A DNA stretch of 64,000 nt from CBDDFS01 sp965227255 (GCA_965227255.1 CBDDFS010000004.1:235253-299252), one strand, 5' to 3'; positions 8,226 to 17,157 are shown, counted from the stretch's first letter. Notes: generated from the letters alone by a model not told the origin. Numbers and translations: made by a program.

Positions 8226-8786
8226 TTAAGCTTTAACGCTGCCCCAGAACATTTCGAAGGCTTGCTTCATGAATTCGGGTGTTCTGTATTTGACAGGATT
8301 GTTTTCTAAGTACTCGATCATGCCATAAACGGAAGCATTCATGGTGTCGTAAACAAAATCATCTGGCAAATATCTCAATTGCTTCTGTTGTATTCCTTTT
8401 TCAACAATGTCTGAGAATTTGGTCTTGAATTGCTCGAACTTGCCTTTGTGCTTCTTTCGATAAGGTGAATACTTATAGACATGCAGGAAATGATACTTCT
8501 CTTTGTTTTTCATGGCCCAGTCGATCGCATTCCTCCATATAAGTTTGCATTGATCTTTTGGATTTGTCTCTTCGTCGAGTCCTTGCATTATTGCCTCAAT
8601 CTGTTCTTCTTTGATCCAGGCATGCAATTTCTGCACAAGTGAATCCTTTGATCTATAATAATGGAACAAGGTTCCGTTACTCACATCCGCATTGTTGGCA
8701 ATTGATGCTGTTGATGTGCCATGAAAGCCTTTGCTTACAAAGAGTGATAGGGCCGAATTCAGGATGTCTTCTTCTTTCTTGATCAT
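8226..8786 (-). CDS. TetR/AcrR-family regulator
   Basis: A 186-residue regulator with an N-terminal HTH (about 5-52; FVSKGFHGTSTASIANNADV then SNGTLFHYYRSKDSL). The C-terminal ligand domain is helical and lysine-rich in the middle (YKYSPYRKKHKGKFEQ). The target is unknown; no transporter is adjacent. A perfect dyad lies 5 bases before its start codon, so it probably represses itself. Confidence 0.87.
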   Translation of the reverse strand: MIKKEEDILNSALSLFVSKGFHGTSTASIANNADVSNGTLFHYYRSKDSLVQKLHAWIKEEQIEAIMQGLDEETNPKDQCKLIWRNAIDWAMKNKEKYHFLHVYKYSPYRKKHKGKFEQFKTKFSDIVEKGIQQKQLRYLPDDFVYDTMNASVYGMIEYLENNPVKYRTPEFMKQAFEMFWGSVKA

Positions 8787-8790
8787 TTCA

Positions 8791-8806
8791 GACTGACTAA
8801 TCAGTC
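8791..8806. promoter_or_regulatory. TetR-type operator (GACTGA-N4-TCAGTC)
   Basis: A perfect 6-4-6 inverted repeat occupies the five to twenty bases upstream of the TetR start codon at 8786. Its TGACTGA/TCAGTCA arms resemble AcrR/QacR-type operators. Binding here would block transcription of the regulator gene. Confidence 0.6.
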
Positions 8807-8853
8807 AACAATGATAACTAATTGAGACTTAAAAAGAAAGGATTGATGCAAAT

Positions 8854-9792
8854 TTAAGGAGGACCTAATTTGAAATCATCACTTGGTGTTCCTACTACAC
8901 ATCTGGGTATGCCTGGGAATTCATCGGTGATTACATAGTAATAGGTTCCGCCTGGAAATTCAGGGGTCACTCCTTCCCTCCCATTGCATTCATCAAGACT
9001 CCCCAATCCTGCTACATATTCATAATCCTGGACATACTTTCCATTGTAATCATCACATGGTGCCGTAATCCCGTCTCCCGGTCTTTGTCCTGACTTGAGG
9101 CGATATGAAGATGTCATCTCTGTCAAAGCTGAGTTGCCGTCGTTTGCATCGCTGTAGGCATATTTATAATAAACCGGAAATCCATCCGAAGCCCAGCCGG
9201 CCAATACCATTTGAAAGCCATCTGCATTAAGCTGTTCCAGATATAATTCTGGTGCTCCATGATAATGATATTCTCCCGTGGGCTGTACATGTGCCAGGTT
9301 GCAATCGAAACCAAGGTCATTATTCATTGCCTCCAGGTTCCAGGCCCAGTTCTGTTCTGCCGTACCCTTTCCCCATGGTTCAGCCGCAACCGGATCGAAT
9401 TCAACTCCATTCAAGGCAATACCAAAAACATATTGTGGACCTGTCACTGTACTTTGCATCTCGGTAATCGAAGATGCTTTTTGAGGTGTCAGGTCTACTT
9501 CCATCACTTCATTTACTTCTTTAATGGAATTAGGATTGCCGCTATTGGGAAATGGACCCACTTTGTGATCAGGAATATGATTCACATTAAATATCCTCTT
9601 GTCTGTTCCGGTATTGGTGGATTCTGAATAACTGCTCGTAAACGTGAGGCTTTCTGAGCAGTCTAGTCTTTCCTGACTAATGGTATTGTCGATTGTGCAG
9701 TTGTTTCCTTTGCCGCCTGTTTGCTCATCTTCCTTAGTGCAAGAAAAATTACATGCGGCGATTGCAATGCTTAGGATAATAGTTTTTTTCAT
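8854..9792 (-). CDS. YHYH-domain lipoprotein
   Basis: A 312-residue exported protein with Cys18 in a lipobox-like position. It contains the family signature EYHYHG (YHYH at residues 175-178), preceded by WNLEAMNNDLGFDCNLAHVQ and followed by DGFPVYY, which matches the YHYH domain. The domain is His-rich and may bind metal, but its function is not known. It starts 10 bases after the barrel gene at 9803-10525, on the same strand, so the two are likely co-transcribed. Confidence 0.8.
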   Translation of the reverse strand: MKKTIILSIAIAACNFSCTKEDEQTGGKGNNCTIDNTISQERLDCSESLTFTSSYSESTNTGTDKRIFNVNHIPDHKVGPFPNSGNPNSIKEVNEVMEVDLTPQKASSITEMQSTVTGPQYVFGIALNGVEFDPVAAEPWGKGTAEQNWAWNLEAMNNDLGFDCNLAHVQPTGEYHYHGAPELYLEQLNADGFQMVLAGWASDGFPVYYKYAYSDANDGNSALTEMTSSYRLKSGQRPGDGITAPCDDYNGKYVQDYEYVAGLGSLDECNGREGVTPEFPGGTYYYVITDEFPGIPRCVVGTPSDDFKLGPP

Positions 9793-9802
9793 TTTGAGAA
9801 TT

Positions 9803-10525
9803 TTATTCTTCTTTTGGACTATCTGGAATCACACCAAACTTTATAGGAATCATGATTCCCAATTGCCAGACTTCGTTGTAGCCATTCCCTTTACTTCCAT
9901 CTTTAAGCAGTTCGGCCAGACCTCTGGTATACGTAAGCTGGATCTGAGAACCGGGTTCTCCATCAAAATGATAGTGCAGGCCTGCCATCACACCATAATC
10001 CAGTCGATTCAGATTCGACATTATACTGCGACGGTGTGTAATGTCTCCATCATCTGTAGATAATTCGTAATAGTCGTGTGCATTTGTCATATATGAGATG
10101 TAGCCGCCAACACCGAGGCCAATTCTGTCGTAGGCTCTGTATTCGATCATTACGGGAAATTCGAAGTAATTGAGTTCCCGCAATGTGTTTGATCCGACCC
10201 AAAGTGAATCGGTGAGATTATACAATGGATCCTTGTCATTAAAGTTCTTTTCGCCTTTGGGAGAAGCAAAAAATAAAGAGCCGGATAATATCAGATTGTT
10301 ACTGAATTTATAATCCATGTATAGTCCGAAGCCCAATCTCGAGTTTGGTTCCGAACCATTATCTATGGTCGTCATACTCCGATTAATAATGAGATCAAGT
10401 CCGAATTCAATTGGACCTTTATTCAGTTTGTCACCAAATAATAAACCGATCAATACCTGAGAGTCTGCCTGCTTTGCAAATCCCATCAGAGCTATAAGAA
10501 AGATTGGAATGATCTTTTTGGCCAT
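9803..10525 (-). CDS. Outer-membrane beta-barrel protein (PorT-like)
   Basis: A 240-residue protein with a signal peptide (KQADSQ) and repeated amphipathic strands such as RLGFGLYMDYKFSNNLILSG and LNRLDYGVMAGLHYHF, typical of small outer-membrane barrels in Bacteroidota. No function can be assigned. It is the upstream gene of a two-gene unit with the YHYH protein. The 228 bases between it and the divergent Kelch gene hold the promoters; I see no clear consensus element there. Confidence 0.65.
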   Translation of the reverse strand: MAKKIIPIFLIALMGFAKQADSQVLIGLLFGDKLNKGPIEFGLDLIINRSMTTIDNGSEPNSRLGFGLYMDYKFSNNLILSGSLFFASPKGEKNFNDKDPLYNLTDSLWVGSNTLRELNYFEFPVMIEYRAYDRIGLGVGGYISYMTNAHDYYELSTDDGDITHRRSIMSNLNRLDYGVMAGLHYHFDGEPGSQIQLTYTRGLAELLKDGSKGNGYNEVWQLGIMIPIKFGVIPDSPKEE

Positions 10526-10753
10526 AGAGCCATAAATCTATGAAAAAAGGTGATTCGAGAATATTACAATTCAGAATCACAGAAGTAGATCAAATGTTGA
10601 ATACTAAGAATTAGGGGTTTTCCCTCAGATAAATTGAATATCCTCCCTTAAAACTGTAGTTCTTGAATGTGCGAATTTTGAACAACTACCATTAAAAAAA
10701 CCATCATGGGATATAATAAGACATATAATACTAATTGGATTAAATTAGACTTC

Positions 10754-12073
10754 ATGAAAAGATTAGGCTTAGCTCTTTTCTTGATCATTCTTTGCAATCA
10801 GTCGTCCAAAGCACAAGAGATTGTTGCTTATATGTCGCTGGAAAGAGGCGGTCACAAGGCGGTAATTTTTCAAGACAGCCTTTTTGTATTTGGTGGTGCT
10901 GATGAAAACAGGGATGTTATTCCTTTTATGGAACATGTAGACCTCGAATCAAATATTGTGACAAGAATTGAAGATACTTCAAGCAGGTTGCTTTCTACAA
11001 AGGTGGTGGGTGAATATGGCATATACGCCTTTGGCGGCATTGATGACATTTTTACTCCGACTGCTTCAACTTTCTCCCAGGTCTATAAAAATGGTAAATG
11101 GTCACCTATCGAACCTCTTCCAGGCCCATTCGCCAGTGGCAAGGCAGTAAAGGTCGGCAACAAGATTGTTTTGGCTGGTGGAAATGTAAGACCGGACAGT
11201 ATTAATAAACACGTATACATATATGACGAGCTAAACGATACCTGGGAAATTGATTTTTTATCAGTACCCAGAAGTTTCATATCCATGGCGACCGATGGCT
11301 CCGCAGTCTGGATTATAGGAGGTCAGGATGACTCCAATATATATGACAGAATTGATATTTATGATCCTGTTGCGAAATCGTGGAGTACCGATACTTTGCC
11401 GCACGGGGTGGCTTACTCTTCAGCTATTTTTCACAATGATAAATTCTATGTTGCCGGAGGTTACAATGTGTTGGCAAATATTGCAACAGGAACTCCGTGG
11501 CTTCAGATTTTCGATGGTAATTCGTGGAAGGTTGATACTCTTAATGATATAAAGGCAGGAATTGAAAGTGTGGCATTAGGAGATGAGATTTACTTCATAG
11601 GAGGCGGCCCTTTTATTCCGGTTAAAAAAACGTTTTATGACACCTATCTGAGTATTGATATTTATAATTCAACTACAGGAGTGTTAAATTCAAACAACCT
11701 TTCCGTGCCCCGTGTATATCATTCTTCTCTGGTATATAATAATTGCGTGTACACCTTTGGTGGCTTGAGCATTCCCAATACAGGTAATGGGGTGCATGTT
11801 GCCAAGGCATCCATTGAATCTCTTTGTCCATATGTTGGCATTGAAGATCTTTCCGAGATTGACTTTAGCTTTTATCCTAATCCTTGCAACTCAATTATAA
11901 ATGTAGAAGGACTTCACGGAATTACTTCTTTCGAGATTTATGACAACATTGGCATGTTAGTACTTTCAGGTGAGCTAATTCCCGGACAAAATCAGCTGGA
12001 TGTTTCTGCTCTGAATAGTGGTATTCATTTTCTGAGAGTTGGAGATAAGGTGGAGAGATTGCTTGTTGAATGA
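10754..12073 (+). CDS. Secreted Kelch-repeat protein with T9SS sorting domain
   Basis: I choose the ATG at 10754 because it directly opens a signal peptide (MKRLGLALFLIILCNQSSKA); the ATG 48 bases upstream would add a polar extension. The mature protein has five or six Kelch-like blades (for example FVFGGADENRD, YAFGGIDDIF, VLAGGNVRPD, WIIGGQDDSN, YVAGGYN, YTFGGLS) that should form a beta-propeller. It ends with a T9SS domain (FYPNPCNS ... GIHFLRVGDKVERLLVE). It is likely a surface or released binding protein; no catalytic motif is visible. Confidence 0.85.
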   Translation: MKRLGLALFLIILCNQSSKAQEIVAYMSLERGGHKAVIFQDSLFVFGGADENRDVIPFMEHVDLESNIVTRIEDTSSRLLSTKVVGEYGIYAFGGIDDIFTPTASTFSQVYKNGKWSPIEPLPGPFASGKAVKVGNKIVLAGGNVRPDSINKHVYIYDELNDTWEIDFLSVPRSFISMATDGSAVWIIGGQDDSNIYDRIDIYDPVAKSWSTDTLPHGVAYSSAIFHNDKFYVAGGYNVLANIATGTPWLQIFDGNSWKVDTLNDIKAGIESVALGDEIYFIGGGPFIPVKKTFYDTYLSIDIYNSTTGVLNSNNLSVPRVYHSSLVYNNCVYTFGGLSIPNTGNGVHVAKASIESLCPYVGIEDLSEIDFSFYPNPCNSIINVEGLHGITSFEIYDNIGMLVLSGELIPGQNQLDVSALNSGIHFLRVGDKVERLLVE

Positions 12074-12107
12074 ATATCTTAAACCGTTCTTTTAAAGCCT
12101 TATATTT

Positions 12108-13373
12108 TCACTGCCTTCTATTAGCCAGTAAGGGAGGTGGTTCACCGTTGAATGGATTCCATCTGCTGATGCTTCTGGCATTCATACCCGATGCACGGAT
12201 CACAGCCCTGTCACCATAGCGTTCCCGCATGCGATCCATGGCACTGTACAATTTGATAATACGGGGAGAGTCTTCAAAGAGATTGATCTGATGACCTCCT
12301 TCCACCAGATGACTGTACCTCACTCCCACCAGTCTGACCAGCAAGCGTCTGTTGTATAACTTCTCAAAGAGCTCCATCACTATGGGAATGATGGCATGGT
12401 CGGAAGCACTGTAGGGTATTCTGCGCTGCTGAGTATAGGTTTGGAAGTCGGAATAACGGATCTTGAAGGTCACACAGGCTGTTAGTTTATTCCCCCTTCT
12501 CAGTTGGTAGATCAGATTCTCAGCCATGGCCATGATGATGCCTTTGAGTTTATCAACATCGGTGGTGTCACGGTCGAAGGTGCGTTCAGTGGATATCGAC
12601 TTCCTTTCATGGTATTGAACCACGGGTGTATTATCAATTCCATTGGCTTTCTTCCACATAACAATACCATTCTTGCCAAATACCCTTTCCATCATCTCCA
12701 GAGGCATCTCCTGGATAGAGCGGATTCTTCTCACACCCAGGTCACACAGTGATTTGTAGGTCTTTTCTCCGATCATGGGAATTTTGCTTACCGATAATGG
12801 AGCCAGAAAATTCTTTTCACTTCCATTCTCAATCATGATCTGGTTGTTGGGTTTGGCTTCTCCTGTGGCGATCTTCGATACGGTCTTGTTCTTCGATAAA
12901 CCAAAGGATATGGGTAATCCGGTTTCTCTGATGATTCGCTGCCTCAGTTCAGATGCCAGCTTGAGGCAGCCAAAAAACTTGTCCATACCGGTAAGATCAA
13001 TATAGAACTCATCAATGGATGACTTCTCATAAAGCGGCACCATTTCCTTGATCACTTCCGTTACCTGTTCGGAGAACTTGCTGTACACACCGGAGTTGCC
13101 TCGCAATACTACAGCTTCCGGACAAAGTTGACGGGCCAGCTTCATCGGCATGGCCGAATGAATGCCAAACTGTCGGGCTTCATAACTGCATGAAGCCACA
13201 ACACCCCGGTCACTTACCCCGCCGATAAGCACAGGTCTGCCTTCCAGCTTACTATCTATAAGACGCTCACAGGATACAAAGAAGGTATCCAGGTCCATGT
13301 GTACTACGGAACGATTTATGATTCCTGATTCCTGATTCCTGATTCCAGAGCTTGTTTTTGATCTCATATGCAT
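12108..13373 (-). CDS. dinB: Y-family DNA polymerase (Pol IV/DinB-like)
   Basis: A 421-residue translesion polymerase. Catalytic motifs are present: HMDLDTFF (Asp27, Asp29) and SIDEFYIDLTG (Asp121, Glu122), followed by helix-hairpin-helix, thumb and little-finger regions. Most homologues begin a few residues before HMDLD. Here a 20-residue N-terminal extension is encoded by a heptamer array (13320-13347) and reads GIRNQESGI. The ATG follows the TAG stop of the polymerase III gene directly (TAGATG), so the two are translationally coupled. The locus resembles LexA-controlled mutasomes. Confidence 0.9.
   Translation of the reverse strand: MHMRSKTSSGIRNQESGIINRSVVHMDLDTFFVSCERLIDSKLEGRPVLIGGVSDRGVVASCSYEARQFGIHSAMPMKLARQLCPEAVVLRGNSGVYSKFSEQVTEVIKEMVPLYEKSSIDEFYIDLTGMDKFFGCLKLASELRQRIIRETGLPISFGLSKNKTVSKIATGEAKPNNQIMIENGSEKNFLAPLSVSKIPMIGEKTYKSLCDLGVRRIRSIQEMPLEMMERVFGKNGIVMWKKANGIDNTPVVQYHERKSISTERTFDRDTTDVDKLKGIIMAMAENLIYQLRRGNKLTACVTFKIRYSDFQTYTQQRRIPYSASDHAIIPIVMELFEKLYNRRLLVRLVGVRYSHLVEGGHQINLFEDSPRIIKLYSAMDRMRERYGDRAVIRASGMNARSISRWNPFNGEPPPLLANRRQ
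13320..13347. repeat. Four heptamers (GATTCCT/GATTCCA) inside the dinB reading frame
   Basis: Three exact GATTCCT units and one GATTCCA unit lie in tandem. On the coding strand they are GGAATCA repeats and are translated as residues of the dinB N-terminus with a seven-residue period. Because 7 is not a multiple of 3, gain or loss of one unit would shift the frame ahead of the catalytic domain. Confidence 0.85.
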
Positions 13374-16300
13374 CTAGAATCTGGATTCTGGAGTCTGGAA
13401 TCTGGATTCCGCATAAGCAGCACCTTTTCGGTTCGGTGTTTCAGGTTCTGCATATCGGGGATCTTCTACAATGGGGGACTTTTCCATGCTCTCTACTTCG
13501 ATGTTGATGCAGTCGAATTCTTCCATAACCTTGCCTGTGATCTTGTACACGCCCCAGCCACGAAATGGATAAGCCCTGGCTACAGGCGGAAAATGTACCG
13601 TGTCCAGAAAATCTCCTTTCAGGTCGAGGAAATTTCCGAAGTACATGCTGTCGCCCTTAACCGTTCTTGTTGTTTTCGAGGTGATATGATAGCCATAGAC
13701 CGTCACCTTCTCTCCCACTTTATTCCTTAGCTCCTTTGCCATTGGATGCTCTGGTAAAGGCTCTTTAAGCAGATTGAAGGGGTTGCAGAGCGGGAAACCC
13801 AGGTATTCCATCTCATCAAAGGCATCTTCCAGATCAACACCGGGCAGATTTGGTGTCTTAAACAGCCTTCTTTCCACCTTGAAAAGGTCGTTCACATGCA
13901 TTTCCATATCCACCTTATTGATCTTCATGTGCGCTTCCCAGAGTAATTCACGCTTATTTCTTCCTGTAAAACGAAGGGCGTTCACCTTGATGAGTATACA
14001 TATCTGTTCCACGCTGATGGGCACACGATCAATGAAATCATCAAGACTCTCAAATTCACCATTGTCCATGCGTTCATACACGATCTTCTTTGCCACTTTG
14101 GTTTCAAGTGACTTGATCAGGATGAAACCCAGATAAATGTCCTTGCCATGAATAACGCTCTCATAACTTCCCCTGTTTACACAGGGTGCACAGATCTTCG
14201 CACCACCCATTCGTGCTTCATGCACATAGAGTTCAGTTCGGTAAAAACCACCGAAGTTGTTGATGGTGGCCACCATGTACTCCAGAGGATAATATGCCTT
14301 GAGAAACAGACTCTGATAACTCTCCACGGCATAAGAAGCCGAATGTCCCTTGGCAAAAGCATAACCGGCAAAGCTTTCAATCTGTCGCCAGATCTCAGCC
14401 GTCAATTCCTTACTGTGGCCTTGTTGCTCGCAATTATCGAAGAATCGATTCTTCACCTTCATGAATTCCTCGCGTGAACGAAACTTGCCCGACATACCCC
14501 TTCTGAGCATATCGGCCTCTCCAAGGGTAAGTCCGCCAAAGTAATGCGCCACCTTGATCACATCTTCCTGGTAGACCATCACACCAAAGGTTTCCGGCAT
14601 AATGTCAAGCATGACCTCCGGAGCATCCTTTCGTTTTTCAGGGTATCGATAGCGCAGAATGTATTCACGCATCATGCCGGAACGTGCCACACCCGGACGA
14701 ATTACCGAACTGGCAGCCACCAATCCCAGATAGTTGTCCACCTGCAGCTTCGTCATCAGCATACGCATGGCAGGTGATTCCACATAGAAACAGCCAATGG
14801 CCTTGGCATTCCGAAGCAATACCCTGATGCGGGGATCTTTCTTGAAACCCTTAATGTCGTGAATGTCTATGTCCTTGACTTTCGGGTGGTTATACTTTAT
14901 CACCTCAAGTGTGTCTTTGATTTTTCCAAGACCTCGCTGACTGAGAATATCGAACTTATACAGACCGATGTCTTCAGCCACAACCATATCAAACTGTGTA
15001 GTGGGAAATCCTTTGGGCGGCATAAAGGTAGGCGTGTAATAGTGGATGGGCTTATCGGAAATGATTATGCCGCCCGCATGGATTCCAAGGTAATTGGGAA
15101 AGTCCTGAATCATCTCACCATAGATGAGTACAAGTTTGGAAAGATGATCGAGGTCGTTGAAGTTGAACTTACCCCGACTCAAAAAGTCCATTTCCTCTTT
15201 TGGCAGGCCAAATACCTTTCCCAGTTCCCGGACAGCGGCCCTGTACTGGAAAGTGTTGTATACAGTGATCAGGGCCACGTGAGGAAAGGTATTGAAGATG
15301 AAGTGTGTGATGTCATCACGGTCTGTCCAGGAAAAGTCAATATCAAAATCCGGAGGATTCTTCCGGTATAAGTTGATAAAACGCTCGAAGTAAAGGTCGA
15401 GTTCAATGGGGTCAACATCGGTGATGCGAAGTAAGTAGGCAACAATACTGTTCGCACCACTTCCCCTTCCCACATAGAAATAACCCTTACTCCGTGCGTA
15501 TTTCAGGATCTTCCAGTTGATCAGGAAGTAAGACACAAAGCCTTTCTCCCGAATGATCTGCAATTCTTTTTCAAGCCTCGAAAAGATGCGCTTTCCCGGC
15601 TTTTTGTATCGATAGTGAAGACCACTGTAACACAGCTTTCGCATCAAGCGAAAATCCAGATCCTCATTATTGGTGTAACACTTTTGATTGTTGGGAACCT
15701 CTCCCGAGAAGTCGAAATTAATGCTGCATTTATTGAGCATACGAAATGTATTCTTGATGATATCGGGAAAGTCCTCAAAGGCCACCCTGATATCCTCGTA
15801 TGAAAGCATAAGGTCGCTTTCCCGTCCCTGCTCTTCAGGCGCAAGCTTGCTGAGCAATACGTTTTTGTCGATGGACCGCAACAAACGATGCGCATTGAAG
15901 TCCTTTTTATTGCGAAATGAGACTGTTTGAAGCACAACAAGTTTCTCCGTCTTCTTTCTCCAGGGTGAGAATTTCAGCTTGTTTATGTCGGAAGGATTAA
16001 CACCCACATACTCATCCCTTCTCAAACGGGTGTCGGGAGCCTTTTCAAAAGGATAGACCACCAAAACATGATCGAGTTTAGGCGCGCGATCAGGAATGGC
16101 ATAACTACTGCGATGCAGGAAGGTCGATAAATACGAATTGATATTGTGAAAGCCCTGATTATTTCTGGCAAGCATCACAAATTGCTGTGTGGCACTATTG
16201 CGGAAGTCGATACCCAGAACAGGTTTTATGTCATACCTGGAAGAAAGCCGAACGAAGTCCATGCAGGCTGAAGTATTGTTGATGTCGGTTAAGGCCATCT

Positions 16301-16394
16301 TCTTCACGCCATATTTCTGGGCCATCTCGAGCAATTCCTTCGGTTTTATGGTTCCGTATTTGAGACTGTAGTATGTGTGAGTGTTGATGTACAA
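13374..16394 (-). CDS. DNA polymerase III alpha subunit-like (short, DnaE2-like role)
   Basis: A 1006-residue C-family polymerase, shorter than replicative DnaE (about 1160-1450). Order: PHP domain (1-200), polymerase core (about 260-700) with PPDFDIDF (Asp349, Asp351) and a later KFDILSQRGL supplying the third Asp, helix-hairpin-helix region, and OB fold near the end (KVTVYGYHITSKTTRTVKGD). The PHP N-terminus reads INTHTYYS rather than the usual HxH, so its metal site is probably incomplete. The best start is TTG at 16394; an in-frame stop lies 18 bases upstream. The last 11 residues (ESRFQTPESRF) come from a heptamer array. Context with dinB and a LexA-like gene suggests mutagenic repair synthesis. 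Confidence 0.88.
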   Translation of the reverse strand: MYINTHTYYSLKYGTIKPKELLEMAQKYGVKKMALTDINNTSACMDFVRLSSRYDIKPVLGIDFRNSATQQFVMLARNNQGFHNINSYLSTFLHRSSYAIPDRAPKLDHVLVVYPFEKAPDTRLRRDEYVGVNPSDINKLKFSPWRKKTEKLVVLQTVSFRNKKDFNAHRLLRSIDKNVLLSKLAPEEQGRESDLMLSYEDIRVAFEDFPDIIKNTFRMLNKCSINFDFSGEVPNNQKCYTNNEDLDFRLMRKLCYSGLHYRYKKPGKRIFSRLEKELQIIREKGFVSYFLINWKILKYARSKGYFYVGRGSGANSIVAYLLRITDVDPIELDLYFERFINLYRKNPPDFDIDFSWTDRDDITHFIFNTFPHVALITVYNTFQYRAAVRELGKVFGLPKEEMDFLSRGKFNFNDLDHLSKLVLIYGEMIQDFPNYLGIHAGGIIISDKPIHYYTPTFMPPKGFPTTQFDMVVAEDIGLYKFDILSQRGLGKIKDTLEVIKYNHPKVKDIDIHDIKGFKKDPRIRVLLRNAKAIGCFYVESPAMRMLMTKLQVDNYLGLVAASSVIRPGVARSGMMREYILRYRYPEKRKDAPEVMLDIMPETFGVMVYQEDVIKVAHYFGGLTLGEADMLRRGMSGKFRSREEFMKVKNRFFDNCEQQGHSKELTAEIWRQIESFAGYAFAKGHSASYAVESYQSLFLKAYYPLEYMVATINNFGGFYRTELYVHEARMGGAKICAPCVNRGSYESVIHGKDIYLGFILIKSLETKVAKKIVYERMDNGEFESLDDFIDRVPISVEQICILIKVNALRFTGRNKRELLWEAHMKINKVDMEMHVNDLFKVERRLFKTPNLPGVDLEDAFDEMEYLGFPLCNPFNLLKEPLPEHPMAKELRNKVGEKVTVYGYHITSKTTRTVKGDSMYFGNFLDLKGDFLDTVHFPPVARAYPFRGWGVYKITGKVMEEFDCINIEVESMEKSPIVEDPRYAEPETPNRKGAAYAESRFQTPESRF
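13375..13409. repeat. Five heptamers (TGGATTC-type) forming the 3' end of the polymerase gene
   Basis: Units TAGAATC, TGGATTC, TGGAGTC, TGGAATC and TGGATTC follow one another without gaps. They encode the seven-residue-periodic C-terminus of the polymerase III-like gene and supply its TAG stop codon. With the array at 13320-13347 they bracket the junction between the two polymerase genes. Confidence 0.85.
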
Positions 16395-16405
16395 CGGAGA
16401 GAGGG

Positions 16406-16453
16406 ATTGGTTAAGTGGTTAAGTGATTAATTGGCGAAATGGTTAATTGATGT
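16406..16453. repeat. Six tandem octamers (ATTGGTTA-type)
   Basis: The units ATTGGTTA, AGTGGTTA, AGTGATTA, ATTGGCGA, AATGGTTA and ATTGATGT lie head to tail, 12 bases upstream of the polymerase III-like start codon. This would be within the promoter or leader of that gene if it has its own promoter. Confidence 0.75.
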
Positions 16454-16528
16454 GGTCTTTAGTCTGAGAAAGGGATTGATTTATGGGCTCGTTTATTTAT
16501 TGGTTTATTTATTCTTAATCAAAAACCT

Positions 16529-16563
16529 TTCATTTTTCATTCTTCATCTTTCATTATCCATTA
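16529..16563. repeat. Five tandem heptamers (TTCATTT-type)
   Basis: The units TTCATTT, TTCATTC, TTCATCT, TTCATTA and TCCATTA run up to the stop codon of the DUF559 gene, which lies at the array edge (TAA on the minus strand at 16561-16563). No gene lies in the 166 bases between the two neighbours. Confidence 0.75.
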
Positions 16564-16974
16564 TACTCCTCCAAAAAACAATCGGTACTGCTGACCTCCC
16601 CTCCTGCAGGCATAATCCTCAATCTCTTTGAGCACGGCGTCGATGTCCTGCATCACCTCGGCATAACTAAACCTCATGAGCCTGATTCCCAGTTTCTGAA
16701 GCTGGTAGTCCTTCAATACATTCTTTCTTCTACTGGCCTCCATGTCGTCGGCATGGTTCGATAATTCGATAGCCAACTTGAGCTCACCGCAATAGAAATC
16801 GACAATGAAACGATCGAGCACCCTTTGCTGATCGAATTCAAAACCCATGACCTGCCCTTCCTTTAAAAAGGACCAAAGACATATTTCGGCGATGTTGGAT
16901 GTACTTCTGAAACGAGTGGTATGTTTTCTGTTAGTTACTGTTGTATTCATAGGGTGGAAATTATTGTGATGCAT
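16561..16974 (-). CDS. DUF559 (Vsr-like endonuclease fold) protein
   Basis: A 137-residue protein with the DUF559 pattern: ICLWSFLKEGQVMGFEFDQQ, then FIVDFYCGELKLAIELS, then RKNVLKDYQLQKLGIRLMRF. Asp in IVDF and Glu in AIEL match the catalytic residues of the PD-(D/E)xK/Vsr fold. These proteins are presumed nucleases, but the substrate is not established. The gene lies between the polymerase genes and the LexA-like gene, suggesting a DNA repair association. A start at 16950 is an alternative. Confidence 0.75.
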   Translation of the reverse strand: MHHNNFHPMNTTVTNRKHTTRFRSTSNIAEICLWSFLKEGQVMGFEFDQQRVLDRFIVDFYCGELKLAIELSNHADDMEASRRKNVLKDYQLQKLGIRLMRFSYAEVMQDIDAVLKEIEDYACRRGGQQYRLFFGGV

Positions 16975-17041
16975 ATTTGGTTATTTGGTGGTCTGGTGAT
17001 GGCATTTTCATAACCGAATAACCGCATCACCAAAAAACCAA
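16975..17041. repeat. Inverted pair of octamer arrays
   Basis: Octamers ATTTGGTT, ATTTGGTG, GTCTGGTG on the left are mirrored by ATAACCGA, ATAACCGC, ATCACCAA, AAAACCAA on the right. The outer 14-base arms (16977-16990 and 17028-17041) pair with one mismatch. They lie in the spacer between the divergent DUF559 and LexA-like genes. Confidence 0.7.
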
Positions 17042-17117
17042 TTAGCGGGAGTTTTACTTTTTTATCTGATCTTGAATTCATTTCGATTTTCTCTCGTCAA
17101 ACGACAAAATAAAATTA

Positions 17118-17154
17118 GCTACATTTTTAAGTAATTATTGCTTATATTTGTAGC
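17118..17154. promoter_or_regulatory. Promoter and probable operator of the LexA-like gene
   Basis: TATATTTG at 17143-17150 matches the -7 consensus TAnnTTTG. The start codon follows only 8 bases later, so the mRNA would be nearly leaderless. GCTACA at 17118-17123 and TGTAGC at 17149-17154 form an outer dyad, and AAGTAAT/ATTGCTT an inner one. The -7 element lies inside the dyad, as expected for autorepression by the HTH-S24 protein. Confidence 0.5.
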
Positions 17155-17157
17155 AAT

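Noticed and set aside
10526..10753. Regulatory RNA or small gene in the spacer
   Set aside because: Only a weak GTGATTC/GAATCAC repeat is present; no open frame with coding character, no terminator.
13374..16394. Long open frames opposite the DnaE-like and other large genes
   Set aside because: They are antisense shadows without domain content or plausible starts.
16561..16974. Vsr mismatch endonuclease
   Set aside because: The fold is shared, but the protein matches DUF559 in length and motif spacing, and no Dcm methylase is present.
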